Positions 42,256-52,700 of a stretch of 64,000 nt of DNA are shown here, piece by piece. The position numbers were made by a program, and so were the translations under genes. Below the pieces are notes generated by a model, which saw only the letters and a list, made by a program, of their open reading frames with translations, made no database searches and had not been told where the DNA came from. Source of the DNA: Macrotis lagotis (taxonomy: Eukaryota > Chordata > Mammalia > Peramelemorphia > Peramelidae); assembly GCF_037893015.1 (NCBI RefSeq), contig NC_133658.1, positions 139,977,822 to 140,041,821 of the forward strand, read 5' to 3'. The first letter of the stretch is position 1. Each line of letters opens with the position of its first letter.

Positions 42256-42902
42256 AAGGGTCTCAGTGTGTGAGGCTCTGTCCTCCCTCCTGGTCTGTCA
42301 ATGACCATATTGCGCCCCCCCTGCCACAGGGCTGAGGTGGGGGGGGTGCCCTGCTGTTCTATGGGGGGGGGGCCTAGACTTTGATCAGGATCTGAATGTG
42401 GTCAGAGCCCCAGAGTCCTGTTCCAGGGGCAGAGGACAGAGCTGGGCAGTCTCTCTTCACTACCCTCCCTAGGTTCAATGGGCTCATGCTCTGGGGGCTC
42501 CTGCTTACTGGCTCCACCTGCTTCTGTTCCAAATACCACGTTGCTCGCTGTGTGTCCTGAGGGCTGGGTTTCACATGCTCGCTCTGGCAGAGGTCCCCCG
42601 CTGTTCCCCCACTTTGTGCCTGGTGCTCCCCGGGGTATAGCTCAGGAGACTTCCCCGCTGCTGTGAGCCATGGCTCCCAGCACACTGGGGCTGCCTCTGG
42701 GAGGCTGAAGTTCTTTTGCTCTGGCGGGCTGCCCCTCTGACCCCGGGGAGCAGAGCCTTTCTCCTCTTTTCCAGGTTCCAGGTCACTGGGTCCCTCTGTG
42801 GGTTTTGTCTCTCGAAAGTTCAGAGTCCTTAGTTTCAAAGTTTTGTGAGAGAGCATCTAAGAGATGTTCCTCTCTAGTCGCCATCTTGGCTCTGCCCCCT
42901 CT

Positions 42903-45304
42903 GAAACCATTTTTTAAAAAATAAATTATTCACTTATGCCAGGAAAAAATAGCCATTTCCTAAAAACTTTAATGTAGGTAGTATAAACTTGTAATCATTT
43001 AGAAGAGACAGCTTAATCCTCTTGTCCATTTGAACTCTGCTCCAGGGTTAGATTTCCAGTCTGCATAGTATAGTTTGTTATTTTGCTGCCTTACAAACAC
43101 ATTAGGAAGTTTTATATTACACACTGTACACATTCATGGCTTATTTAAATGTTAAGCATCTATGGTCATTTCTCTAAACTGGCATTAGGAATATTAATAT
43201 CCAATTTAAACTTTTCTTAGGGAAAATAACTTCAATGCCTTTTCTAGTAACAATTCACTGTAAGCTTGAAAATTGCCTGTACTTAAAAATATTGGTACCA
43301 GCTGATATCCAAATTCTTCTATTCTCAGTATCCACTGTGGCACTATCAGAAAAAAAAATAAGTAATTAGCCAGGCATATCTACCATGTGCTAATAAGGAA
43401 GTTCTCCTAGATTTAGCCCTTCTTTAACTCTTGTACTGAAAAAGGCCAGTATCTTCAAAGAGTCTTAATCACATTAACTACCATTGACATTGACCACCAT
43501 TCATCTAAGTTTAAAAGGCTGTATGACACTGGAACAATAGGCCAAAAAATAAAAATTTCAGTCACATTAAATATTTTGGGTTAGTTAACAAAACTGTTTT
43601 TGCTGATTCTTTTTTTTACCCAGTTGCTTGTTATGTTACACTGTCCCCGTCAAACATAACCCGTAACTTTTTTTAGTGTCAATCTGGTGAAATTTTTGTA
43701 ACCTTTCTCAGAATAAGGTTTTTATACCTTAAAGATTAACGAAAAAGCAATTTTTCCCCACCTAATTGCAGACCCTCTCTGCAGACCCATCTAAATTTTC
43801 AGACTTCAGCTTAACTCTGTCCTATTAACTTAAAGTAGGCCACTTAAACAGTTTGTGTTGACACTTCGTTTTATATACTGCCTATATTTCCTACTGTATC
43901 TCTTTTTCCTTTCCAACCCTTATGAGTAAAAGAGCAGAAAAAATATATAGTTAGCATAGTTAATTGTTTCATATTCCAGAATCCCCCAATCTTAACAGCC
44001 AAGTCAAACACCTACCTGATAAACATAGTTTCCAGAGATAATTTTTTATTGACATAAAAACCAAAAGTTTTTATTGGAAACATAGATACATTGGAAACAG
44101 TGTTTTGGTAAGAAAATACTTTAAGAAACAAATAGGAAAACATACATATTTGAAGGTCCATAAAATTAGATCAGGAAGAATAGATTTCATGGTCTATTTA
44201 ACTAAAAATACCTGATAGGAAAAGGAATAAGGCAGCAAAGTGCATCTATAAAGTTAATTGATAACTGAGCAACTTCTTCCCCTTCAGTATTAGGGATACC
44301 TTTTTTTTTCCTTCCTTACTCTCACTAGGCAGACATAAAATTATGCATTGAGCTGGAGGAAACTTTAAAGATCACTTACTCTAATCTCTTTTATAAATGA
44401 GGAAACAATCTTATGGAGGACTAAGTGAATTGGCTGAAATAGTTGTACAAAACCAGTATTATTTGAACCCAGGTTCTCTCACCAAATCCATTATATTTTT
44501 GAGGAAAAAAAATCAGTTAAATGGCCAAACTGATAAAGTGCAGAAGAAAGTTTTGGTTCCAAGTATCATTCTTTGATCCCTCATGGGAAAGGTAGATGGG
44601 TACAGCCCGAAGTTGAGGTGATAGAATTGAAGCTTTAAACTTATCAAATTCTAATACTATTTTTTCAGATCTCTATACTTGTACAACAAATTATGTGACT
44701 TAAAAAAAAATCTTCACATGCAAACAGTTGCTGTGCTGAGGACCTTAATATAGAATAGTTATCTAAACTATATTTGGACATTTTCTGTTCGGGTGTCCAG
44801 CTAACAAAGACGGAAAAATGGGGAAATGAGCTTGGTTCTGCCCTTTTCGGGGATTCTAGGCTATATAAAGTGTCTTATTTTTAGAGATTTCAACTTGTAT
44901 ATATAATACGGCATTTAAGGACAATGCAGTTCCTAATTACGACTATTCAGGAAGGTCACAAGGCCTTTGCCTTTAAATGTTAGATATTCAGTGCTTAGAT
45001 AATGCCTGGCACATAGAAGTATTTATTAAGTGTATTCTGATGGACTAATAATCCTAGCGAACTTAATATTATTGGGATGCCTAATAGTCAGAAGCTGGTT
45101 GACAACATTTGAGTCATGTGAAGCATATATTGGCTTTTAAAAAAAGTTTTGGAATTCAGACTTGCAAGTAATTCCATAAGGATATTTATTACTCCTTGGT
45201 CTACATTTCTCAGATTTAACTATATTTTTGTCTCTTGGGTACCATTTCATTATTAAAAAAAACAAGACCCTTTATCTTTTTTTTTGTTGTTGTTACATGG
45301 GAGA
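42903..45304. other. Intergenic DNA downstream of PLPP5
   Basis: Between the L1-type block and the PLPP5 poly(A) signal. Contains one THER1/MIR-like SINE and an L2-like tail (about 44995-45045, 'aatgcctggcacatagaagt'). Minus-strand AATAAA at 44050-44045 and 44075-44070 could serve a longer PLPP5 3' UTR. No gene seen. Confidence 0.5.
44335..44510 (+). repeat. MIR/THER1-like SINE
   Basis: 'tgcattgagctggaggaaac', 'ttataaatgaggaaacaatc' and 'ttatttgaacccaggttctc' match the THER1/MIR group in order. Confidence 0.6.
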
Positions 45305-46011
45305 TCCAGGGAAATGCCTAATCTTTTATTGCAAGGAAGAAAAACACTGCTATACATCTTAAATAAACTCAGTTGAGGAGATCAATGACCTAGTTGGTGG
45401 AATGCAAGCTTGTAAATGGGTTCCAGTTAGGGTAATGCTTTGTCTTGCCTTTGTGAAATCTGTACCAGATGACTGCACTGTTGTCTTCTTTACATATTTG
45501 CTTGTCATTGATGGAAAGGCCCAGGTCAGGGTCCTTCTTAGTCCCTGCCTTTGGGGCTAGACTGTTGTATAGATACAAATCATTCCATACAGTCATCACA
45601 ATCTCTTCAAGCTAGTAGCTACTCCTCATCAAAAAAGGTAAGGCCTCTGGTTGCTATGGAGGTGGGCCACAGCCCTCAAAGGCCTGGACCGTTAGTGCTC
45701 CCTGCCCCCCACAGTAACCTTGAAGTTATCACATCTGAAACAACTATGCAAAAACACCTTTATCATAATGAACCTGATGATTCCATATTTCAAAAAGTCT
45801 TCCCCAGCAACAGATTCTGCATGATACAGTAATAGAAAAAAATTGATAGACATATCCAGATAGGAAAACAAAGGGTTCAGTTTTTCCCTTAACTTCACTT
45901 GTAGCATTTAAGAGGTAAAAAGAAGAGTCTGAAACCCATGTCTTCTGAATGGGGTAGGTCAAGGATAGGAAGGGATGCTCTCACTATTCTTTTGTGAAGT
46001 AGGTTAGGTTT
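45305..46011 (-). other. PLPP5: PLPP5 3' UTR
   Basis: Runs from the stop codon to the first good poly(A) signal. A 69-codon open frame at 45390-45599 lies within it but has no homology I recognise and is best read as chance. Confidence 0.6.
45325..45330 (-). terminator. PLPP5: PLPP5 poly(A) signal
   Basis: AATAAA on the minus strand about 680 nt after the stop codon. It would put cleavage near 45305. Confidence 0.65.
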
Positions 46012-46178
46012 CTAAACATCAAGTCTATAATGTGGAACAATAAGCTTCTCCTGTTTGGTAGGAAGTATTTGTTTGTGGTGGAATGGCTTATGGCATTCAG
46101 CATCAGTCAGGGAAGGATAATACTGCCTGTAGCAGAGGTAGGCAAAACTCAGGCCAATCATGGATCCCACCAGCACAT
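46012..46178 (-). CDS. PLPP5: PLPP5 exon 7, C-terminus
   Basis: Begins by completing the Asp of the C3 motif ([20 protein letters not shown]) and ends HYRLDV, TAG. The tail after AECHKPF differs from human in the last 20 residues. Confidence 0.96.
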
Positions 46179-47041
46179 CTGAAGAGGGAAAAAACACAAA
46201 AGTAAGAGTCGAAGCAAGTGAACCAAATGCCTAATTGAACTGTTCAATCCTTGTTTTTTTATCTTTTTAGGGCTTCTCTGAACTAGGTAATGACATTTAG
46301 ATATCTCAGGTGTTACTGGCTTCTTCAAAAAGGAAAAAGTCACCCTACTATTAGTCTTTATAACTTAATACAAATTAGGTCTTTAGTGACATCAAAAAAC
46401 CCTTAATTTGGAATCTCCAAATGAATGGTTTGTAGTAATACAAAGTTGAGTTTTATGTTTACCTCTGAATTATGTAGGAAGAATTATAATACATATAATA
46501 GTGTAATACAATTTCTCAGTTATTTCAATCATATTTGGAGGGGGAAAAATCTCTGTAAACATGAGTTTTTTGGCTTCCAAGCAACCACTATTAACCAAGT
46601 CAAAGCTACTGGTTTTTCTTCTGTGATTCTGACTACTGACTACAAAGTTTTTTCTTTCATTTAGTTTGAATTCTTAAGTTTATAATTACTACTAAAATTT
46701 CTAAACCTTAGTTTTCAAAGCACTTTCTGTAATCTTGATGATCTAGATAGTGGAAGTATATTTGCATTTTAAAGATGATGGGTAGGCTCTGAGGTGAAGT
46801 ACTTTGTCCATGATAATGATCATAGTTAAGAATTAAGAGACTGAGCCTTCTACTTTTATTTTAAAGTCCAAGGGCACTTTCCACTGAACACATTACCATT
46901 AGGGATTAACTGCCTTTTGGAGGTCATTTCCTTTTCTATATAAAAGTCTCCTGTTAACATTAGTGATGTTGAATCCTCCTGATTTAAAATCTATATAGTT
47001 AACTTGTGGGATCATTTTAGTTTTGGTAATTTTTGCCTTTT

Positions 47042-47105
<64 letters not shown>

Positions 47106-49486
47106 TAGGTGTAAAGTTTCAAGTAAAACTGCAAAGTACCTAAACAACTGCCCCCCCCCATTAAGATGATATGTGATCCCCCCCCCCCCCCCCCCCCCCC
47201 CCAGCCCTTACCTTGCCAATGATGTTTGTAATCACAGATTCGGGAAAGAGCAATGATAGCTGCAAAGAGGAGGGGTGATAGGAAGACACAGAGTCTCCAG
47301 GATTTTCCATGCCCCTGTGGAGTAAAGCAGTGTAGCTTCCCTGCTAGATAGAAGGAGGTGAAGGCCAGCCCAGCAAATGCAACTGGAATTCAGAAAGCCA
47401 AAAATGAGTGCTTCTTATAGAAAGGCAATTCATTACTTTTTGACTAGTCCAGGAATAATTTGCAACCCCCAAAAGTTCCTAATGGCCTTTACCGTCCACC
47501 CCAAGTCTATTTAAATATCTTCCTCCTTTGTGCTTTACAAGCATAGTATATAGTATAGGAACTGGGAAAAGGAGCAAAGATAAATCTCAGAGGAACAATA
47601 ACCCTAATTTGACAACTGCCTATAGTTAATTCAGAAAATGATAAAACTATTTGCAGATATATGATTCTATTTCATTCATGCAACTTCAGAAATATCTTAT
47701 GGGAATTGGTGAGCTAACTCATTATTGATCATGCTTAGTAACTTCAAGTCTTATCCTCAAGTTTGAGGGGACTCCAAAGTGGAAAAGATAAGGTATACAG
47801 TAGTGAAGTACACATTTTTTTTTTTTTTAGATTTTTGAAGGCAATGGGATTAAGTGGCTTGCCCAAGGCCACACACCTAGGGAATTATTAAGTGTCTGAG
47901 GTCAGATTTGAACCCAGGTACTCCTGACTCCAGGGCCGGTGCTCTATCCACTGTGCCACCTAGCCACCTCTGAAGTACAAATTTTAAAAAAAGGCACTAG
48001 CTACTACCCTTCCTTCAGTGATGCCAATTTCTTAGTGTTACAATTTAAAAACAAAAGGAGAAAAGAATTCGCTTGATGGTCGTCATACAAGAGGAATGCC
48101 CACTGGGGAAGCTCTTCCGGCCCTCAGTGACCACCTCCTTGTCCCCTGTGCAGATCAGATCAGAATTGGCTTGCCCATCTGGGAAGCAACGATAGAAGAA
48201 ATCAGGGCGTGGCCTAGAAGGAATAATAGAAGATCTGTGGGCTACTTGAGACTGGCAATCAGTTAAGAGATTTGGTTTGAATTCTTAAACTTTGAGCTAT
48301 TTCATTCTGGTTATACTAATGATTCAGGTCAGCCGTCTCCAAACCAATCGCTGTCATTTCTAAGGCGAAGTAGACAAAGATAGAAGCACCATTACAGAAA
48401 AAGCAAAATCTTGCTGAAAGAAATCATCTTTACAGCAAACAGACAACGTGTCACCCATTAGCATTAGCATTAGCTACCATCACCCCCATGCAGAAAAGGA
48501 AAGCTGTCATCAAGGGCTAAAGTAGTGCCCACAGATACCACTGGTAGGTCTAAGGTGCAGGGTAGAGAGAAAGAAAAAAGATGGGGAAAAAACAGAGGAG
48601 AGAAAACGTGGACAGGCTTTTGGCTCGCCACATAAAGGTTGCGCGATATGCCAAAGCCATCAACACTCAAAGGTCCCGGGAGTCCGACCCTTACCTTCCG
48701 ACCATCAGCTTTACTGTGTTGGTGAAGACTCCGTTTAAAGCCAGGGCCAGGCTGGCAGCTGCAAGGGGAAAGTTCACCGCTGTGGGGCCGCTCTGGTCCT
48801 GGGGGCAGCGCCCCCCGGGGAGCCCTGTCTGTGGCGTGGGCCCTGGGGCCCAGTCTCGTGCCACCCTCCGCTAGCTCGTCCTTTCTGGCTTTCACGTCCA
48901 CGTTCAAAGGCAATGCTGGCCCCGTGGGGCAGGGCCGCGGCGGCGCGTGCGCGTGGTGCCCCCCGACCCCCGGGCGCCCTCTTACCCAGGCAGGCCTGCC
49001 GGGTGTCGGCGCCCTCCGCTTTCCCGAGGCATCTCACCAGGAGGACCAGGGAGAGGGGGCACAGAAACGCGATCAGCTGAAAGGGAACGGGGGTCTGAGG
49101 CGGGGCCGGGGGCCGGCGGGCCCGCCCCCCGCCCCGGGAGCCGCGCGGGACCCACAAACATGGGCTTGGCGGGGAAGCGGTCCTGCTGCACGTAGGGGTT
49201 GCGGTACAGCCACATCTCCTCGGGCTGGAGGCGCCTCTGGAAGGGCGGGAGCAGCTCCAGCACCCTGGGGGGAGAGGGAGAGGGAGGAGGGGCTGGCCCG
49301 CGCCGCCCGCCCCGCGCCGCCCCCCGCCCGCGCCGCCCGCCCCGCGCCGCCCCCCGCCCGCGCCGCCCGCCCCGCGCCGCCCCCCGCCCGCGCCGCCCGC
49401 CCCGCTCACACGAAGGCGCCCAGCAGAGCCGCCCGCACCGCCACCTCGGCCCCCAGGGCCGCCGCCGCCGCCGCCGCCCTCCCCAT
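46012..49486 (-). CDS. PLPP5: PLPP5, phospholipid phosphatase 5 (complete, 7 exons)
   Basis: Integral membrane lipid phosphatase of the PAP2 superfamily (former name PPAPDC1B); it dephosphorylates substrates such as diacylglycerol pyrophosphate and phosphatidate. Exons in transcription order: 49486-49410, 49264-49156, 49076-48986, 48758-48695, 48213-48089, 47382-47212, 46178-46012. All junctions are GT-AG with matching phases: 804 nt, 267 residues (human about 264). The three PAP2 signature motifs are all present: KLMVGRPRP (C1), SFPSGHSS (C2) and [12 protein letters not shown] (C3), with the catalytic histidines intact. Several hydrophobic segments (for example [14 protein letters not shown] and [13 protein letters not shown]) are membrane spans. 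The start follows a GCC-rich stretch coding [14 protein letters not shown], one or two Ala longer than human. It converges on DDHD2 and lies just downstream of NSD3 on the same strand. Confidence 0.97.
46720..46890 (-). repeat. MIR-like remnant
   Basis: 'attttaaagatgatgggtag', 'tctgaggtgaagtactttgt' and 'aagtccaagggcactttcca' follow MIR in reverse. PLPP5 intron 6. Confidence 0.45.
47044..47100. repeat. (TA)n microsatellite
   Basis: About 27 pure TA units in PLPP5 intron 6. Confidence 0.95.
47178..47202. repeat. PLPP5: C25 homopolymer (G25 in the PLPP5 transcript)
   Basis: An unbroken 25-base run that begins only 10 nt inside PLPP5 intron 6. A second C10 run lies at about 47151-47160. Homopolymer length is error-prone in sequencing. 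Confidence 0.85.
47212..47382 (-). CDS. PLPP5: PLPP5 exon 6
   Basis: Encodes [40 protein letters not shown] and most of the C3 motif [11 protein letters not shown]. Phase 1 at both ends. Confidence 0.97.
47819..47970 (-). mobile_element. WSINE-like SINE with TSD
   Basis: Full-length copy in the sense orientation of PLPP5 intron 5. Flanked by tgaagtacacatttt (47804-47818) and tgaagtacaaatttt (47971-47985). Confidence 0.94.
48089..48213 (-). CDS. PLPP5: PLPP5 exon 5, C2 motif
   Basis: Encodes [20 protein letters not shown], then [11 protein letters not shown], carrying the second PAP2 motif with its catalytic His. It completes the Arg of GRPRP at its start. Confidence 0.97.
48695..48758 (-). 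CDS. PLPP5: PLPP5 exon 4, start of C1 motif
   Basis: A 64-nt exon encoding [20 protein letters not shown], which includes the Lys of KLMVGRPRP. Flanked by ccttgcag and GTAAGG. Confidence 0.96.
48986..49076 (-). CDS. PLPP5: PLPP5 exon 3
   Basis: Encodes [20 protein letters not shown], a membrane span, then [11 protein letters not shown]. The end lies inside the CpG island. Confidence 0.95.
49156..49264 (-). CDS. PLPP5: PLPP5 exon 2
   Basis: Encodes [20 protein letters not shown], then [15 protein letters not shown]. Homology to human places the donor at TTT|GTGGGT. Confidence 0.95.
49296..49405. repeat. PLPP5: 30-bp minisatellite filling PLPP5 intron 1
   Basis: Three perfect 30-bp units (49296-49325, 49326-49355, 49356-49385), each starting gcccgcgccgcccgccccgc, and a perfect 20-bp partial unit up to 49405. 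It makes up 110 of the 145 bp of intron 1 and reaches the fifth base of the donor. The transcript strand is G-rich with repeated GGG runs. Confidence 0.95.
49410..49486 (-). CDS. PLPP5: PLPP5 exon 1
   Basis: Starts at the first in-frame ATG ([20 protein letters not shown]) and ends TTC GT|GTGAGC. The (GCC)n coding for poly-Ala may vary in length. Confidence 0.93.
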
Positions 49487-49489
49487 GGA

Positions 49490-49640
49490 GGCGAGCCGAG
49501 GCGCTGACGTGGCTCCGCGGGGCGCCCCCTGGCGGCGCGGCCGCCGGGGACGAGGGGGCCCCGCCCCGGGGCCGCGGCTCGGTGACGTCACCCCCTCCCG
49601 CGCGCCGGCCCCTCGGACGATTGGCCGTGGGTCACGCCAA
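49490..49640 (-). promoter_or_regulatory. PLPP5: PLPP5 promoter with CCAAT and CRE elements
   Basis: On the minus strand: a CCAAT box (49624-49620), then a perfect CRE palindrome TGACGTCA (49590-49583), GC-rich sequence, and a CRE half-type TGACGT (plus strand 49505-49510) just before the start codon. It lies in a CpG island reaching to about 48700. The spacing CCAAT, CRE, start is typical of NF-Y/CREB-ATF promoters. Confidence 0.75.
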
Positions 49641-49742
49641 AAACCTTGCCCGGATGGCCAGGGCCTTCGGGGGCACATGATCTCGTCTTGCCCACCCAGT
49701 GAAGACAAACGCCAAATTCTTAACTTGGAACATTCAGAACAA

Positions 49743-49748
49743 TTTATT
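49743..49748 (-). terminator. NSD3: NSD3 poly(A) signal
   Basis: AATAAA on the minus strand, followed 30-55 nt downstream by a GT-rich stretch ('ggcgtttgtcttcactgggt'). It would end the transcript near 49725, about 100 bp before the PLPP5 CCAAT box. Confidence 0.6.
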
Positions 49749-52700
49749 GAAGTCAATCTCAAGCAAAATCTGTAATCTGTGGAATGTCATTTAAAAATCC
49801 TTCTAAATTAATCCTCACATATGGAAAAAAGCATCTGAATTCCAAAGTATTTGTAAAATAAAAAAGGCAACATCTCCGTAAATAGAATGTACAAAAATTA
49901 TATGTTCCTACCATCACACACATCCAATTCAGTAAGAAGATTAAATATTACAGGCAATTCTAAATACACTAGTCAACAGTAAGCTATCTATATACAAATT
50001 TAACCAAGTTTTACATGTTTCACACTATGCAGTAGAACATAGGCCAAACAACAAAACTCCTCAAATATTGTATATCTCGAAAGTCAATGCGGCAACATCA
50101 AGTCATGTCATAATACAGTAATGCCCCAGCGGAACATCCCCAGGGAAAGTTAACACTAATTTGTTAGTGTTAAAAGCTTCCATCCAAGTCACAGAAACTC
50201 ATAAAAGATTGACTTCAGTGAATATTGATGGTTTCCTATTAAAGACTCGAGTGATTTCATTAAAAGAACATTTCACAGAATCTACAAAGTTTGTTACAGA
50301 TTAAGTCTACAGAAAACAAATCTACAAAGATCATTGTTACAGATAAAGGTCACATGGAAATGAAACAAGTTTTTTAGTGATCTGATTTTATTGTGCAACA
50401 TTCAAAATGGGTACAAAAGGGCTTAAATTCTTATACCAATCTCAAATATGCATATACACTTATGCAAAAAAAATCCCATCACTAGCCAGTTGTAATCATT
50501 ACCATCTTGGTGATCAGTGGCAATATAATTTTTATATGAATATAACACTACAAACGAGTATACTGATCAAGATCAATGACAAATTAAAGTAAATATCATT
50601 CAAGTCCATTTCCAAACTCTTTAAGAATTCCTTATAAATGTCTAGTGCTAGGCCACCTGAGCTATGCTCCAAAATGACCATAATACAGTCTTTCCTTCCA
50701 GGTAGAAGATTTAGAAATGGTAGGTACTCCCACTCTGATAAACAGATTTATTCAATAAAAATCACATGAAAACATGAAAGATTGAATGAATGGCTTTGGC
50801 AATTAAGACATTATTTTACCTTCCTTTTGTTACATGGGAATGAGTTTAAGGATTTCCATTATAGAGGCCACTGTAGTTCACCAAAATTCTTTCTCCCTTC
50901 CTTTAAGCACAAACATATCACAAGCACCCAAGTCTGTCACTCTGTAATGGACTATGATAGAAAACGGAAATAAGTTTCTGAAACACAACCGATTACATCC
51001 AGCATTTTAGGAGTGTAATTTAAGTGCAAAATTTTTGTTACACAGACACATTAAAGGGAAAGGTGGGGGAGGATGAGGCCAGGATTGATAGAGTGGTGGA
51101 AATAAAGAATAGACATAGGAAATAAATGCTGCTGGTTTCTTATGTAGTAGTCTCTTCCTAAGTGCATACATAAAACAGAGACATCTGCTCTGAAATCCTA
51201 TTTGTACTACCCATAAGTTCACCCAAGAAAGGAGGGTAAGAGACTTAGCTACTAATTCTCAATGCAGTATATAAAACAATGCTTTTTACTTTATAAATTA
51301 AAAAAAAAGCTGTAAAATAAGCATCTGAAGAGTTTCAAGTACATACATTAAAACACCTGAATTCAATGAGGCAGAGGTCTCAGTGTTAAAGTGACTTACT
51401 TCGTACCTGTGGTAAACATCATCGCCACTACCTTGTTTCACCTCCCACCCCACACCTTCCCAGATAAGTTGGCTTGCAGAATTTCAGTATATACAAATTT
51501 TGAATCTTTTTCAATAACTGCTAATTTACAGCCCCAAATACCTCTATTTCCTACTTTACTTGAAAACAGAAGTGAGCTTCATTTTAGTTCCTGTTTTAAA
51601 AAGACGAATGACCTTTTTTTGGAATGGTCAGGACAAAGGAAAAGTATTACACCTGACCTCTTCATGTCTCTTGTTCTTATGTATCTGGGGGATACTTGGA
51701 CCTTTTAACAGAATGAGAAATAATTCAATTGGATAAGCCTACTCTGGAGGCAAATCTGTTCATACTATCTATCAACATGTAAGTGCTAAGCACTTCTCAA
51801 GTGGTAAGAATTAACTCCATTTGAATTTTGTTGTTCTTGTACCACATTAGAACATGATATGTGGCAGCAATACTCTAGTTTTAAAAGTGCAAAGAAAGGG
51901 CTTTCTTTTCTTAAAGATTACTGACCTCTGCTGGGCAGCACAGAGATTATATTACTTTAGATAGCAATTTCTGTTTTTCAAACTATGGAGCAGGGGATCT
52001 GCAAACAAGTTTGACTGTAGTCTAAACCGAGAGCAAGTGATTATTCTGTCCACCAGGACAAAAAGCTGTCAAGTACTCAGTCACCCTGCTTGTCCCAGCA
52101 TTCTGGTTAGGAGGCCTGAAGTTCCAATTCCTGAGTAGCTTTAGTTAGGGTCAGAATTTATGGGTACACTGTGATCCTTTCCTTCTCTGTGAAGATGAGG
52201 GGGAAGATGTGGATGCCATCTTTTTTTTTTTTTTTGGTGATTTGGATAAGGACTTCCTTTTAGAGGTGGTCACACACCAAATCCTCATAATAATGACCTT
52301 GGAATTCTGCTTTAAAACTCACACAAGATCATTTCCTTAAAAACTCAGATGCACATTCAAGATAAACTGACAACATGTTTAAAACAAATCACCTCCCCCT
52401 TCCTGTCACTCCATTCTTATCAGAGTTCAAAGAACTACAAAGTTCACTTTTCTGCTTTGCACAGCTGCACTGGTATCAGTGCCAAGAATAAATATTTATT
52501 CTTATATTAACAAACTTTTACTATAAGTCAGTCTTGACAACAAGCTCTTCTGCTCCCTGAAACTGGTCCAAGTCTATTCCATCCCACTTCACATTGTCCT
52601 GGGGAGTCCTCAGTATTTCACCTTCAGCCAGTACTGATTCAGATGTAAGAATCATGCCAACAACCACCAATTGTATCCTCCTTTAAAATAATTAGATGAG

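Larger units (their letters stand above)
39942..42902 (-). mobile_element. ORF1-only L1-type element (HAL1-like)
   Basis: The right end (minus strand) begins with 'gggggcagagccaagatggc', a marsupial L1-type 5' start. Then come a Pro/Ser-rich open stretch, ORF1 pieces and, after ORF1, not ORF2 but about 1.1 kb of G/A-rich 3'-UTR-like sequence ending in an A-rich tail at 39942. ORF1 followed directly by a 3' UTR is the layout of half-L1 (HAL1) elements. A deleted full L1 is the alternative. Confidence 0.6.

Noticed and set aside
45390-45599. 69-codon minus-strand frame in the PLPP5 3' UTR
   Set aside because: No splice signals, no homology I recognise, and length within chance for this base composition.
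48774-49775. 211- and 314-codon frames around PLPP5 exons 1-3
   Set aside because: Products of the CpG island and the 30-bp minisatellite; the real PLPP5 exons are in other, spliced frames.
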